Source: Panulirus ornatus (lineage: Eukaryota; Arthropoda; Malacostraca; Decapoda; Palinuridae). Taken from it: DNA of 64,000 nucleotides. Under the pieces are notes generated by a model. The model was not told where the DNA came from. It made no database searches and saw only the letters and a list, made by a program, of their open reading frames with translations. The stretch spans positions 41,915,532-41,979,531 of the forward strand of contig NC_092234.1 in assembly GCF_036320965.1 (NCBI RefSeq). The letters run 5' to 3'. Below are positions 38,601 through 50,782 of this stretch, one piece after another; position 1 is the stretch's first letter; every line of letters begins with the position of its first letter. The translations under genes were made by a program, and so were the position numbers.

Positions 38601-40233
38601 GACGTGGTGCCAGGGGAAGGTGAGGACTGATGACGTGGTGCCAGGGGAAGGTGAGGACTGATGACGTGGTGCCAGGGGAAGGTGAGGACTGATGACGTGG
38701 TGCCAGGGGAAGGTGAGGACTGATGACGTGGTGCCAGGGGAAGGTGAGGACTGATGACGTGGTGCCAGGGGAAGGTGAGGACTGATGACGTGGTGCCAGG
38801 GGAAGGTGAGGACTGATGACGTGGTGCCAGGGGAAGGTGAGGACTGATGACGTGGTGCCAGGGGAAGGTGAGGACTGATGACGTGGTGCCAGGGGAAGGT
38901 GAGGACTGATGACGTGGTGCCAGGGGAAGGTGAGGACTGATGACGTGGTGCCAGGGGAAGGTGAGGACTGATGACGTGGTGCCAGGGGAAGGTGAGGACT
39001 GATGACGTGGTGCCAGGGGAAGGTGAGGACTGATGACGTGGTGCCAGGGGAAGGTGAGGACTGATGACGTGGTGCCAGGGGAAGGTGAGGACTGATGACG
39101 TGGTGCCAGGGGAAGGTGAGGACTGATGACGTGGTGCCAGGGGAAGGTGAGGACTGATGACGTGGTGCCAGGGGAAGGTGAGGACTGATGACGTGGTGCC
39201 AGGGGAAGGTGAGGACTGATGACGTGGTGCCAGGGGAAGGTGAGGACTGATGACGTGGTGCCAGGGGAAGGTGAGGACTGATGACGTGGTGCCAGGGGAA
39301 GGTGAGGACTGATGACGTGGTGCCAGGGGAAGGTGAGGACTGATGACGTGGTGCCAGGGGAAGGTGAGGACTGATGACGTGGTGCCAGGGGAAGGTGAGG
39401 ACTGATGACGTGGTGCCAGGGGAAGGTGAGGACTGATGACGTGGTGCCAGGGGAAGGTGAGGACTGATGACGTGGTGCCAGGGGAAGGTGAGGACTGATG
39501 ACGTGGTGCCAGGGGAAGGTGAGGACTGATGACGTGGTGCCAGGGGAAGGTGAGGACTGATGACGTGGTGCCAGGGGAAGGTGAGGACTGATGACGTGGT
39601 GCCAGGGGAAGGTGAGGACTGATGACGTGGTGCCAGGGGAAGGTGAGGACTGATGACGTGGTGCCAGGGGAAGGTGAGGACTGATGACGTGGTGCCAGGG
39701 GAAGGTGAGGACTGATGACGTGGTGCCAGGGGAAGGTGAGGACTGATGACGTGGTGCCAGGGGAAGGTGAGGACTGATGACGTGGTGCCAGGGGAAGGTG
39801 AGGACTGATGACGTGGTGCCAGGGGAAGGTGAGGACTGATGACGTGGTGCCAGGGGAAGGTGAGGACTGATGACGTGGTGCCAGGGGAAGGTGAGGACTG
39901 ATGACGTGGTGCCAGGGGAAGGTGAGGACTGATGACGTGGTGCCAGGGGAAGGTGAGGACTGATGACGTGGTGCCAGGGGAAGGTGAGGACTGATGACGT
40001 GGTGCCAGGGGAAGGTGAGGACTGATGACGTGGTGCCAGGGGAAGGTGAGGACTGATGACGTGGTGCCAGGGGAAGGTGAGGACTGATGACGTGGTGCCA
40101 GGGGAAGGTGAGGACTGATGACGTGGTGCCAGGGGAAGGTGAGGACTGATGACGTGGTGCCAGGGGAAGGTGAGGACTGATGACGTGGTGCCAGGGGAAG
40201 GTGAGGACTGATGACGTGGTGCCAGGGGAAGGT
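35645..40233. repeat. 31-bp satellite, 148 copies, almost identical
   Basis: The unit contains TGATGACGTGGTGCCAGG and GGAAGGTGAGGAC. The GATGAC phrase is at 35653 in the first copy and 40210 in the last: 147 steps of exactly 31 bp, no indel. By eye only two copies differ, at about 35777 and 35838, both near the left edge. Three units are 93 bp without stops on the minus strand, giving the spurious 1,800-residue frames. Confidence 0.98.
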
Positions 40234-43200
40234 ACATACAGGGGTTACAGGAAAGTACAAAGAAGAGGTACAGGAAGTACACACAAGAGATACAGGAAGG
40301 TACACACAAGAGTACAGGAAGGTACACACAAGAGTACAGGAAGGTACACACAAGAGGTACAGAAGGTACACACAAGAGATACAGGAAGGTACACAAAGAG
40401 GTACAGGAAGTACACACAAGAGGTACGGAAGGTACACACAAGAGATACAAGAAGGTACACACAAGAGATACAGGAAGGTACACACAGAGGTACAGGAAGG
40501 TGCAGGAAAGGTACACAGAAGAGGTACAGGAAAGGTACACAGAAGAGGTACAGGAAGTACACACAAGAGGTACAGGAAAGGTACACAGAAGAGGTACAGG
40601 AAAGGTACACAGAAGAGGTACAGGAAGGTACAGGAAAAGGTACATACAGGGGTTACAGGAAGTACACAGAAGAGGTACAGGAAGGTGCAGGAAAGGTACA
40701 CACAAGAGATACAAGAAGGTACACACAAGAGTACAGGAAGGTACACACAGAGGTACAGGAAGGTTACACACAAGAGGTACGGAAGGTACACACAAGAGTA
40801 CAGGAAGGTACAGGAAAAGGTACATACAGGGGTTACAGGAAGTACACAGAAGAGGTACAGGAAGGTTACACACAAGAGGTACGGAAGGTACACACAAGAG
40901 GTACAGGAAGGTACACACAAGAGGTACGGAAGGTACACACAAGAGGTACAGGAAGGTAACACAAGAGGTACAGGAAGGTACACACAAGAGGTACAGGAAG
41001 GTTACACACAAGAGGTACAGGAAGGTACAGGAAAAGGTACATACAGGGTACAGGAAGGTACACACAAGAGATACAGGAAGGTACACAAAGAGGTACAGGA
41101 AGGTTACACACAAGAGGTACGGGAAGGTACACACAAGAGGTACAGGAAGTACACACAAGAGGTACGGAAGGTACACACAAGAGTACAGGAAGGTACAGGA
41201 AGGTACACACAGAGGTACAGGAAGGTTACACACAAGAGGTACAGGAAAGGTACACAGAAGAGGTACAGGAAGGTACAGGAAAAGGTACATACAGGGTACA
41301 GGAAGGTACACACAAGAGATACAGGAAGGTACACACAGAGGTACAGGAAGGTACAGGAAAAGGTACATACAGGGGTTACAGGAAAGTACAAAGAAGAGGT
41401 ACAGGAAGGTTACACACAAGAGGTACAGGAAGGTTACACACAAGAGGTACAGGAAGTACACACAAGAGGTACAGGAAGTACACACAAGAGTACAGGAAGG
41501 TACAGGAAAAGGTACATACAGGGGTTACAGGAAGTACACAGAAGAGGTACAGGAAGGTACAGGAAAAGGTACATACAGGGTACAGGAAGGTACACACAAG
41601 AGTACAGGAAGGTACACACAAGAGTACAGGAAGGTACAGGAAGTACACAGAAGAGGTACAGGAAGGTACAGGAAGGTACACACAAGAGGTACGGAAGGTA
41701 CACACAAGAGGTACAGGAAAGGTACACACAAGAGGTACAGGAAGGTACACACAAGAGTACAGGAAGGTACAGGAAGGTACAGGAAAGGTACACACAAGAG
41801 GTACGGAAGGTACACACAAGAGTACAGGAAGGTACACACAGAGGTACAGGAAGGTACACACAAGAGTACAGGAAGGTACAGGAAAAGGTACATACAGGGG
41901 TTACAGGAAGTACACAGAAGAGGTACAGGAAGTACACACAAGAGGTACGGAAGGTACACACAAGAGTACAGGAAGGTACAGGAAAGGTACACACAAGAGT
42001 ACAGGAAGGTACAGGAAAAGGTACATACAGGGGTTACAGGAAAGTACAAAGAAGAGGTACAGGAAGTACACACAAGAGGTACAGGAAGGTACACACAAGA
42101 GGTACAGGAAGGTACAGGAAAGGTACACAGAAGAGGTACAGGAAGGTACACACAAGAGATACAGGAAGGTACACACAGAGGTACAGGAAGGTGCAGGAAA
42201 GGTACACACAAGAGGTACAGGAAGGTACAGGAAAAGGTACATACAGGGGTTACAGGAAAGTACAAAGAAGAGGTACAGGAAGTACACACAAGAGGTACAG
42301 GAAAAGGTACATACAGGGGTTACAGGAAGTACACAGAAGAGGTACAGGAAGTACACACAAGAGGTACGGGAAGGTACACACAAGAGGTACAGGAAGTACA
42401 CACAAGAGTACAGGAAGGTACACAAAGAGGTACAGGAAGTACACACAAGAGGTACAGGAAAGGTACACAGAAGAGGTACAGGAAAGGTACACAGAAGAGG
42501 TACAGGAAGGTGCAGGAAAGGTACACACAAGAGGTACAGGAAGGTGCAGGAAAGGTACACACAAGAGGTACAGGAAGTACACACAAGAGTACAGGAAGGT
42601 ACACAAAGAGGTACAGGAAGGTAACACACAAGAGGTACGGGAAGGTACACACAAGAGGTACGGAAGGTACACACAAGAGGTACAGGAAGTACACACAAGA
42701 GATACAGGAAGGTACACACAGAGGTACAGGAAGGTACAGGAAAAGGTACATACAGGGGTTACAGGAAGTACACAGAAGAGGTACAGGAAGTACACACAAG
42801 AGGTACAGGAAGTACACACAAGAGGTACAGGAAGGTGCAGGAAAGGTACACACAAGAGTACAGGAAGGTACACACAAGAGTACAGGAAGGTACAGGAAAG
42901 GTACACACAAGAGGTACAGGAAGGTGCAGGAAAGGTACACACAAGAGTACAGGAAGGTACACACAGAGGTACAGGAAGGTTACACACAAGAGGTACAGGA
43001 AAGGTACACACAAGAGGTACAGGAAGTACACACAAGAGGTACGGAAGGTACACACAAGAGATACAGGAAGGTACACACAGAGGTACAGGAAGGTGCAGGA
43101 AAGGTACACAGAAGAGGTACAGGAAGGTGCAGGAAAGGTACACACAAGAGGTACGGGAAGGTACACACAAGAGGTACAGGAAGGTGCAGGAAAGGTACAC

Positions 43201-46200
43201 AGAAGAGGTACAGGAAGGTACAGGAAAGGTACACACAAGAGGTACAGGAAGGTGCAGGAAAGGTACACACAAGAGATACAGGAAGGTACACAAAGAGGTA
43301 CAGGAAGGTACAGGAAGGTACACACAGAGGTACAGGAAGGTACAGGAAAAGGTACATACAGGGTACAGGAAGGTACACACAAGAGGTACGGGAAGGTACA
43401 CACAAGAGTACAGGAAGGTACAGGAAAAGGTACATACAGGGTACAGGAAGGTACACACAAGAGGTACGGGAAGGTACACACAAGAGGTACAGGAAGGTGC
43501 AGGAAAGGTACACACAAGAGGTACGGAAGGTACACACAAGAGGTACAGGAAGTACACACAAGAGGTACGGAAGGTACACACAAGAGGTACAGGAAGGTAA
43601 CACACAAGAGGTACAGGAAGTACACACAAGAGTACAGGAAGGTACACACAGAGGTACAGGAAGGTAACACACAAGAGGTACGGAAGGTACACACAAGAGG
43701 TACGGAAGGTACACACAAGAGATACAGGAAGGTACACACAGAGGTACAGGAAGGTGCAGGAAAGGTACACACAAGAGGTACGGAAGGTACACACAAGAGT
43801 ACAGGAAGGTACACACAAGAGGTACGGAAGGTACACACAAGAGTACAGGAAGGTACACACAAGAGTACAGGAAGGTACACACAGAGGTACAGGAAGGTAC
43901 ACAAAGAGGTACAGGAAGTACACACAAGAGGTACAGGAAGTACACACAAGAGTACAGGAAGGTACAGGAAAGGTACACACAAGAGGTACAGGAAGGTACA
44001 CACAAGAGTACAGGAAGGTACACACAGAGGTACAGGAAGGTACACACAAGAGGTACGGAAGGTACACACAAGAGGTACGGAAGGTACACACAAGAGTACA
44101 GGAAGGTACACACAGAGGTACAGGAAGGTACAGGAAAAGGTACATACAGGGGTTACAGGAAGTACACAGAAGAGGTACAGGAAGGTGCAGGAAAGGTACA
44201 CACAAGAGGTACGGAAGGTACACACAAGAGTACAGGAAGGTACACACAGAGGTACAGGAAGGTACACACAAGAGGTACAGGAAGGTACACAAAGAGGTAC
44301 AGGAAGGTGCAGGAAAGGTACACACAAGAGTACAGGAAGGTACACAAAGAGGTACAGGAAGTACACACAAGAGTACAGGAAGGTACACACAGAGATACAG
44401 GAAGGTACACACAGAGGTACAGGAAGGTGCAGGAAAGGTACACACAAGAGGTACAGGAAGGTACACACAAGAGATACAGGAAGGTACACACAAGAGATAC
44501 AGGAAGGTACACACAAGAGTACAGGAAGGTACACACAGAGGTACAGGAAGGTACACACAAGAGTACAGGAAGGTACACACAAGAGGTACAGGAAGTACAC
44601 ACAAGAGGTACAGGAAGGTACACACAAGAGTACAGGAAGGTACAGGAAAGGTACACACAAGAGTACAGGAAGGTACACACAGAGGTACAGGAAGGTACAC
44701 ACAGAGGTACAGGAAGGTTACACACAAGAGGTACAGGAAGGTTACACACAAGAGGTACAGGAAGGTACACACAAGAGGTACGGGAAGGTACACACAAGAG
44801 GTACAGGAAGGTACACACAAGAGGTACAGGAAGGTACACACAAGAGGTACAGGAAGGTACACACAAGAGGTACAGGAAGGTACACACAAGAGGTACGGGA
44901 AGGTACACACAAGAGGTACAGGAAGGTACACACAGAGGTACAGGAAGGTACACACAAGAGGTACAGGAAGGTACACACAAGAGGTACAGGAAGGTACACA
45001 CAAGAGGTACAGGAAGGTACACACAAGAGGTACAGGAAGGTACACACAAGAGATACAGGAAGGTACACACAAGAGGTACAGGAAGGTACACACAAGAGGT
45101 ACAGGAAGGTACACACAAGAGGTACAGGAAGGTACACACAAGAGGTACAGGAAGGTACACACAAGAGGTACAGGAAGGTACACACAAGAGGTACGGGAAG
45201 GTACACACAAGAGTACAGGAAGGTACACACAAGAGGTACAGGAAGGTACACACAAGAGGTACAGGAAGGTACACACAAGAGGTACAGGGAAGGTACACAC
45301 AAGAGGTACAGGAAGGTGCAGGAAAGGTACACAGAAGAGGTACAGGAAGTACACACAAGAGATACAGGAAGGTACACACAAGAGGTACAGGAAAGGTACA
45401 CACAAGAGGTACAGGAAGGTGCAGGAAAGGTACACACAAGAGGTACGGGAAGGTACACACAAGAGGTACAGGAAAGGTACACAGAAGAGGTACAGGAAGG
45501 TACACGAAATACAGACAGAAGAGGTACAGGAAGGTACAGGAAAAGGTACATACAGGGGTTACAGGAAAGTACACAGAAGAGGTACAGGAAGTACACACAA
45601 GAGATACAGGAAGGTACACACAAGAGTACAGGAAGGTACAGGAAAAGGTACATACAGGGGTTACAGGAAAGTACAAAGAAGAGGTACAGGAAGGTACACA
45701 CAAGAGGTACGGGAAGGTACACACAAGAGGTACAGGAAAGGTACACACAAGAGGTACAGGAAAGGTACACAGAAGAGGTACAGGAAGGTACACACAGAGG
45801 TACAGGAAGGTGCAGGAAAGGTACACACAAGAGTACAGGAAGGTACAGGAAAGGTACACACAAGAGATACAGGAAGGTACACACAAGAGTACAGGAAGGT
45901 ACACACAAGAGTACAGGAAGGTACACACAAGAGTACAGGAAGGTACAGGAAAAGGTACATACAGGGGTTACAGGAAGTACACAGAAGAGGTACAGGAAGG
46001 TGCAGGAAAGGTACACACAAGAGGTACGGGAAGGTACACACAAGAGGTACAGGAAGTACACACAAGAGGTACGGAAGGTACACACAAGAGGTACAGGAAG
46101 GTACACACAGAGGTACAGGAAGGTACACACAGAGGTACAGGAAGGTACACACAAGAGGTACGGAAGGTACACACAAGAGTACAGGAAGGTACAGGAAAGG

Positions 46201-46503
46201 TACACACAAGAGGTACAGGAAGTACACACAAGAGGTACAGGAAGGTGCAGGAAAGGTACACACAAGAGATACAGGAAGGTACACACAGAGGTACAGGAAG
46301 GTACACACAGAGGTACAGGAAGGTTACACACAAGAGGTACAGGAAGGTTACACACAAGAGGTACAGGAAGGTAACACAAGAGGTACAGGAAGGTACAGGA
46401 AAAGGTACATACAGGGGTTACAGGAAAGTACAAAGAAGAGGTACAGGAAGGTGCAGGAAAGGTACACAGAAGAGGTACAGGAAGGTACAGGAAAAGGTAC
46501 ACA
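40234..46503. repeat. modular 22-34-bp satellite, 6.3 kb
   Basis: It directly continues the 31-bp array, joined at the shared phrase GGGGAAGGT. The basic module is GGAAGGTACACACAAGAGGT plus ACA (23 bp). Variants lose one G (22 bp) or replace ACACACAAG by CACAGAAG. Others insert GTGCAGGAAA, or the longer GGTACATACAGGGGTTACAG block. The cleanest block is 44740-45300 (about two dozen 23-bp copies). Elsewhere the module order is shuffled and frames shift, so all reading frames stay open for hundreds of codons without coding meaning. Confidence 0.96.
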
Positions 46504-46562
46504 CACCTACCTACCTCCCCTGCCAGGCTGACACACACCTACCTACCTCCCCTGCCAGAGTG
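46500..46562. repeat. about 33-bp direct duplication at the satellite edge
   Basis: ACACACCTACCTACCTCCCC with TGCCAG and a TGAC ending occurs twice in tandem just beyond the modular satellite. Confidence 0.9.
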
Positions 46563-47930
46563 ACTCCTCCTCTGCCACATCCTCAGATACCCTCTACCTC
46601 GTCACCTTTCCACGACTTCACGAAATCACGGTGATCTAGGGAGACGCAAGCAGCCCCCCGGGTCTGTGGCTCTCACGTCCACGTACTTCACCAACGCTTC
46701 GGGCCAGCCACCACAACAGAAGCATCCAGACGGCCGCCAACTGAGCCACCATCTCATTCCAGGGCTTCCAGACCTGGAGAGTGAGCGTCGCTAGGGTGTG
46801 CGCCTCCCGAGAGGCCATTTCCAAACCTCCCAGGCCCTCACCTGTGGCCTCTCATACAACACTTGCAGGTCGTCATAAACCGGTGTGCTGATAGATGCAT
46901 CTACTCTGTGGGTAGCACGCCCACACGACCCAACCGTCTGTACTGTATCAAACCTTGATAACATCTCTCCCCGACAACATCACTCTTGCAGAACATCGTC
47001 ATCAACCTCCAGGGCTGGACCCTCGCCATCATCAACCTGCCACCCAGACCACAGTCATGTCCTCCAACCTTGTCCCGACCCCCTGCTGCCTCAGTGGACC
47101 CCACCCATCCACCCTCCTCCAGGCTCTTCATCATCCCAGGGAACATCCCTGTGTCACTCTAATCTACAAATGAACCGGAAAAACACGTCAGCACCATTAG
47201 CAAATCCTTCGGCTAACGTCTGACATTTTCCAGCACACTCGAGGCACAAAAACATTACACTCGTCCAACTATCGCTTTTCCCACATTCGTGTGTGTGTGT
47301 GTGCGCCTCCCCGCTGGGGCTTCCTCTCTACCCACTACACAAAAGGATCTACCACAAAAGGCGCAGAAAAGGCCATACAAGATCATCCAGTCGCTTTTTT
47401 TTTACACCATCTATTAAGAGGTGCTCGACACACACACGTCCTCTATACCCTCCCCGTGTCATCACCACCTTGGCTTCCTCACACACTTCGGTAAAATACC
47501 GCTGCACCAGCACCATCCCCCGCCACCGTCACCTATTGCCACTTGAGATCCCCCTTCCTCAAGTTGCTGTTCGACAACCCCATCGAGCCTCAAGGAGCTC
47601 GTACAGACCAGAACAGCCCCGTCCCACCAGTTGTGACCATCCAATATCAGACTCCTACCCACATTGTTGCTGTAACGCCGCAGCGACACAGGAAAACCTC
47701 GGAAGTGTTGGTGCTGGCTCAAAGCCCAGCAACGGTACCTATTAGAATGCTGATGTGAGAGATGCGTCTTGATCCACACATGGGGACACCTGGAAGGCTT
47801 GGTCCCTCCCTAACTTGCATGGAAAGACAGTCCCTCGGTGGATGACGGGCTGAGGGGAATGTGGACCCTGAGGTCGCTGAAGAACACAGATGATGGGTCA
47901 AGTTGTATACGTTCTCTAACTGAATAAGTT
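46563..47930. other. 1.4-kb unique region, no gene recognised
   Basis: Moderately GC-rich, non-repetitive, with frames up to 150 codons (47293-47745 plus) that show no recognisable motif. Confidence 0.35.
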
Positions 47931-47933
47931 ATG

Positions 47934-47993
47934 TGACGTCACTTCCTACATGAGATCTATGACGTCACATCCTGGATGAGATCTGTGACGTCA
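47934..47993. promoter_or_regulatory. three consensus CRE octamers in tandem
   Basis: TGACGTCA occurs at 47934-47941, 47960-47967 and 47986-47993, in steps of 26 bp. The intervening sequence is also repeated (ATGAGATCTATGACGTCAC and ATGAGATCTGTGACGTCAC), so this is a short tandem repeat that carries a perfect CREB/ATF palindrome. No adjacent gene was found. Confidence 0.35.
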
Positions 47994-48319
47994 CTCGTCG
48001 GTTAAGAAGCAAAAAAACGCACCACCAGGCGTCGTGGGGCAGCAGGAGGGTTGTATAATCTTGTGTCGCTCGATGTCTCCTCTTTAATGGCTGTACGAGG
48101 CAACAACCTCCCCCTTCCCTTATCCTTGGCAGCCCGTGGTCTGCCCTCCTGTGATGACGATGGGTAATCACCACACATAATGACCGTCATCATCATCATC
48201 ATCATCTCTGACTCCTTGACTTCAGTCCCCTCGTGTCATTAGCTGCTCCAAACGGCTGTCACTGACTTACCAGAGTCTCCCATGTATTGTGAGTGCCGCA
48301 CCCCTGGTGGCCAGCCTTC

Positions 48320-48450
48320 TGTGGCAGCCTCCTGCCCCTCCAGGTGCTCCTGTATCGCCAGGCCCTCCTGCCCCTCCAGGTGCTCCTGTCCCACCAGGTT
48401 TTCGTATCCCGTCAGGCCCTCCTGCACCATCAGGTCCTCCTGACGGGGGA
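48320..48450 (-). repeat. collagen-like GC-rich short repeat
   Basis: Repeated CCTGCCCCTCCAGGTGCTCC phrases. On the minus strand one frame reads GGTGAPGGAGGPGDTGAPGG, seven Gly-X-Y triplets, preceded out of register by GPDGAGGPDG. Flanking residues show no collagen features, so a minisatellite is more likely than a collagen exon. Confidence 0.5.
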
Positions 48451-49009
48451 GGATGGCATGAGCCATCTAATAAGGACCCAGCAGTGGTGCCCCCCCACCA
48501 GCCCAGGATCCTGCTGGTGCAGGTCTTACCAGTGAATCTTTCATGAGAGGGACCCGCCCTTCCTCTCCCACCGTCAGCGTCACCCACTGAGGCCTGGTTC
48601 CTCGGAGGCTCTTCCACAGCCCTGCATCCAGGGCCGTAATCCTAGTAATGCTTGATGTAGTCCAGTGGTGTGTACATGATGACAAGCTACGAGGGTGTCT
48701 GCATGGTGACGTGCTGCCACAATTCTCTCCCTGCAAAACCGCCGTTGAGACTAACCTTACGCTCGACCTTACGTTAACTTCATGGGCTCTCCTCTAACCC
48801 CGAAGCTCCGTCTGTAAAAAAGCTTACCTAGTGAGGACCGGGTCTGCCATACCTACTTCCTGCTCCTGCAGACCTCACTCTCGTGCCTCCTGCACAACCT
48901 GCCACATACACCATCTTCTCTCCCGCCGTCCTAGCCAAACAGGTGGACGGGCAGGAAGCCATAGTTCCAGGGGTAAGCGCTCCAAAAAGGATCGCTTTCC
49001 CCTGCAACG

Positions 49010-49123
49010 CTGTAACACACACACACACACACACCAACACCCCAGCTGGACCTGTTGTAACACACACACACACACATACACACACACACACACACACACC
49101 AACACCCAAGCTGGACCTGTTGT

Positions 49124-49170
<47 letters not shown>

Positions 49171-49195
49171 CAACACCCCAGCTGGACCTGTGTCG
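49010..49195. repeat. compound (CA)n repeat with 3 interspersed unique blocks
   Basis: CACCCCAGCTGGACCTGTTG (one copy CACCCAAGC…) alternates three times with (CA)n tracts, so a block plus microsatellite of about 60 bp was duplicated as a unit. Confidence 0.93.
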
Positions 49196-49573
49196 AATAA
49201 TTTACACTCCTCATGAGTCACTGTGGCTTTTATGGTCTACTCTAAGCCCCCCACCCCCAACCCCGTCCCTCTACCTCACACCAACCAGTCTCTCTGCCAG
49301 CCCCACCGTAGTGAAAGTGGCCGGCGGGGAGGTTGCCGCGGCTGCGAAGGGGAGGGGGGGGGTATCGTGGCTGGGGGTGGCGCTAGGGTCAGTAATTGCC
49401 CGGGTTGTATCAAAGCCAAGCTGCTGCCCGGGCCACACTGACGCCCCTACACTGGATCCTGGCGACCAGTCAGCCTTACACGGATCTCCTCATGTCATTC
49501 CACCTGTCAATCGCCCGGAGGATATTCACGTTACGAAACCCGTAGATAGTTAGTGTTGCTCTCTGAAACTGCC

Positions 49574-49575
<2 letters not shown>

Positions 49576-49610
<35 letters not shown>
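49576..49610. repeat. (GT)n microsatellite
   Basis: About 17 GT units. Confidence 0.95.
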
Positions 49611-49611
<1 letters not shown>

Positions 49612-50525
49612 AGCGTAGCGACGCGTGAGTGACCGCGTCGTACACACGGATATTGACGGTTCGTGCGGAGACGCTTCGCCCAATGTGGACTCGAAACACG
49701 GAAGCCGTGCCGGTTGCCGCCCCCAGACACACACGCACCAAACAAGCCATCACGTACCCTGAGACACACCTTTCATCAGCCACTTGTCTCTCTAAACAGC
49801 CGGGCGTGACCTTAGCTACACGAAGGGAGGCGCACACCCTGTGTGTTCCGTCAGTCGTGGGTGACTGTGACTCCTGGTGGCTGGACACGACACCAACCAC
49901 CCCAGGTGACACAGTCAACCAACACACTGGTCGACAGTCAACCAATACCCTGGTCGTCACAACTTTCTAATAATCACCTGAGTAAGAAAAAGGACTAGTT
50001 TTCTCGTCCACCAGGACCAGTGAGGTGTTCAACAGAGCTGTGGTTTGCGAGGTGAAGCATGAGTCGCAGTTGGGTCTTCCTAGCGAGGGTGGGTGTGGGG
50101 TGTGGTGTGAGCCTGGGGCAGGGCAGGGCAGGGCTGAGGGTCGGCACCTGGAGGCTCAGCATCACCTCCCTCCCTCCCAGTGGGCATCTGCCCGGCCCTG
50201 TGTTTACCTCCACACTCCGCCGCCACCGCCTGCAACACGTCCTTCCTGATGTTCACCCCCTCACCCACCCATAGCAACCAGGGAGGGTCAGCGATATGCC
50301 ACTGAGCACACCCTGGGTCAGAAGAGGGAGGGGATTGCTACTACCACTCATCATCCATCACCTTACGAGGTCGACGCACCACATATAAAGTTCCTGAGGC
50401 CATTACAACAGCTACTACCTGGTCAGCCGTACCTCCTGCTTTGTTAACCTTGACCTGGGGGCACTACACGCCACAATCACCAGGCCAAACCTGGTAGTAC
50501 ATCCTCCCACCTGTCATGTATGTTA
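49611..50525. other. unique spacer, no gene recognised
   Basis: Frames up to 113-136 codons with no motif recognised. Confidence 0.35.
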
Positions 50526-50529
50526 ACCA

Positions 50530-50640
50530 CTTGACCACGATAGTACGACTCTTCGGAACGACGCCACGACCCTTGAGTATGATAGCCTGGTCTTTGGGAT
50601 CCAGAACATCGTACCCAATGGTCGTAGCGAAGTGCATCCA
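50530..50640. mobile_element. foldback-like 21-bp-repeat element, locus F (minimal)
   Basis: Two plus-oriented units (50530-50574, ending GCCACGACCCTTG), a core at 50566-50602 (GAGTATGATAGCCTGGTCTT), and an inverted partner at 50600-50635 (AACATCGTACCCAATGGTCG). Both arms are unexpanded, so this may approximate the ancestral layout. Confidence 0.5.
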
Positions 50641-50782
50641 AGGATTTAATACCGCAGTCGAAGTCGAGTGCCCCCCCCCCCTAACCCTCGCGCGATAAAG
50701 ATACAGTGAGTGAGTAAACAGAGGCACAGCAGCTCACATGCAACTCCCAGGCCGTCCTCCAGGGCTGTACGAGTTCTCTAAC

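Noticed and set aside
35645..40233. CTGATGA in each 31-bp unit as a hammerhead ribozyme or C/D snoRNA box
   Set aside because: A hammerhead also needs GAAA after a closed stem II and a stem III with a cleavage site; here the next candidate is GAAG and no stem pairs. The C box requires a purine before TGATGA, and no separate D box with a closing stem is present.
35620..46634. Frames of up to 1,882 codons, some Cys-rich and hydrophobic, resembling secreted or membrane repeats
   Set aside because: They follow the 31-bp and modular satellites, overlap in all frames on both strands, and change frame at module boundaries. Composition is dictated by the repeat.
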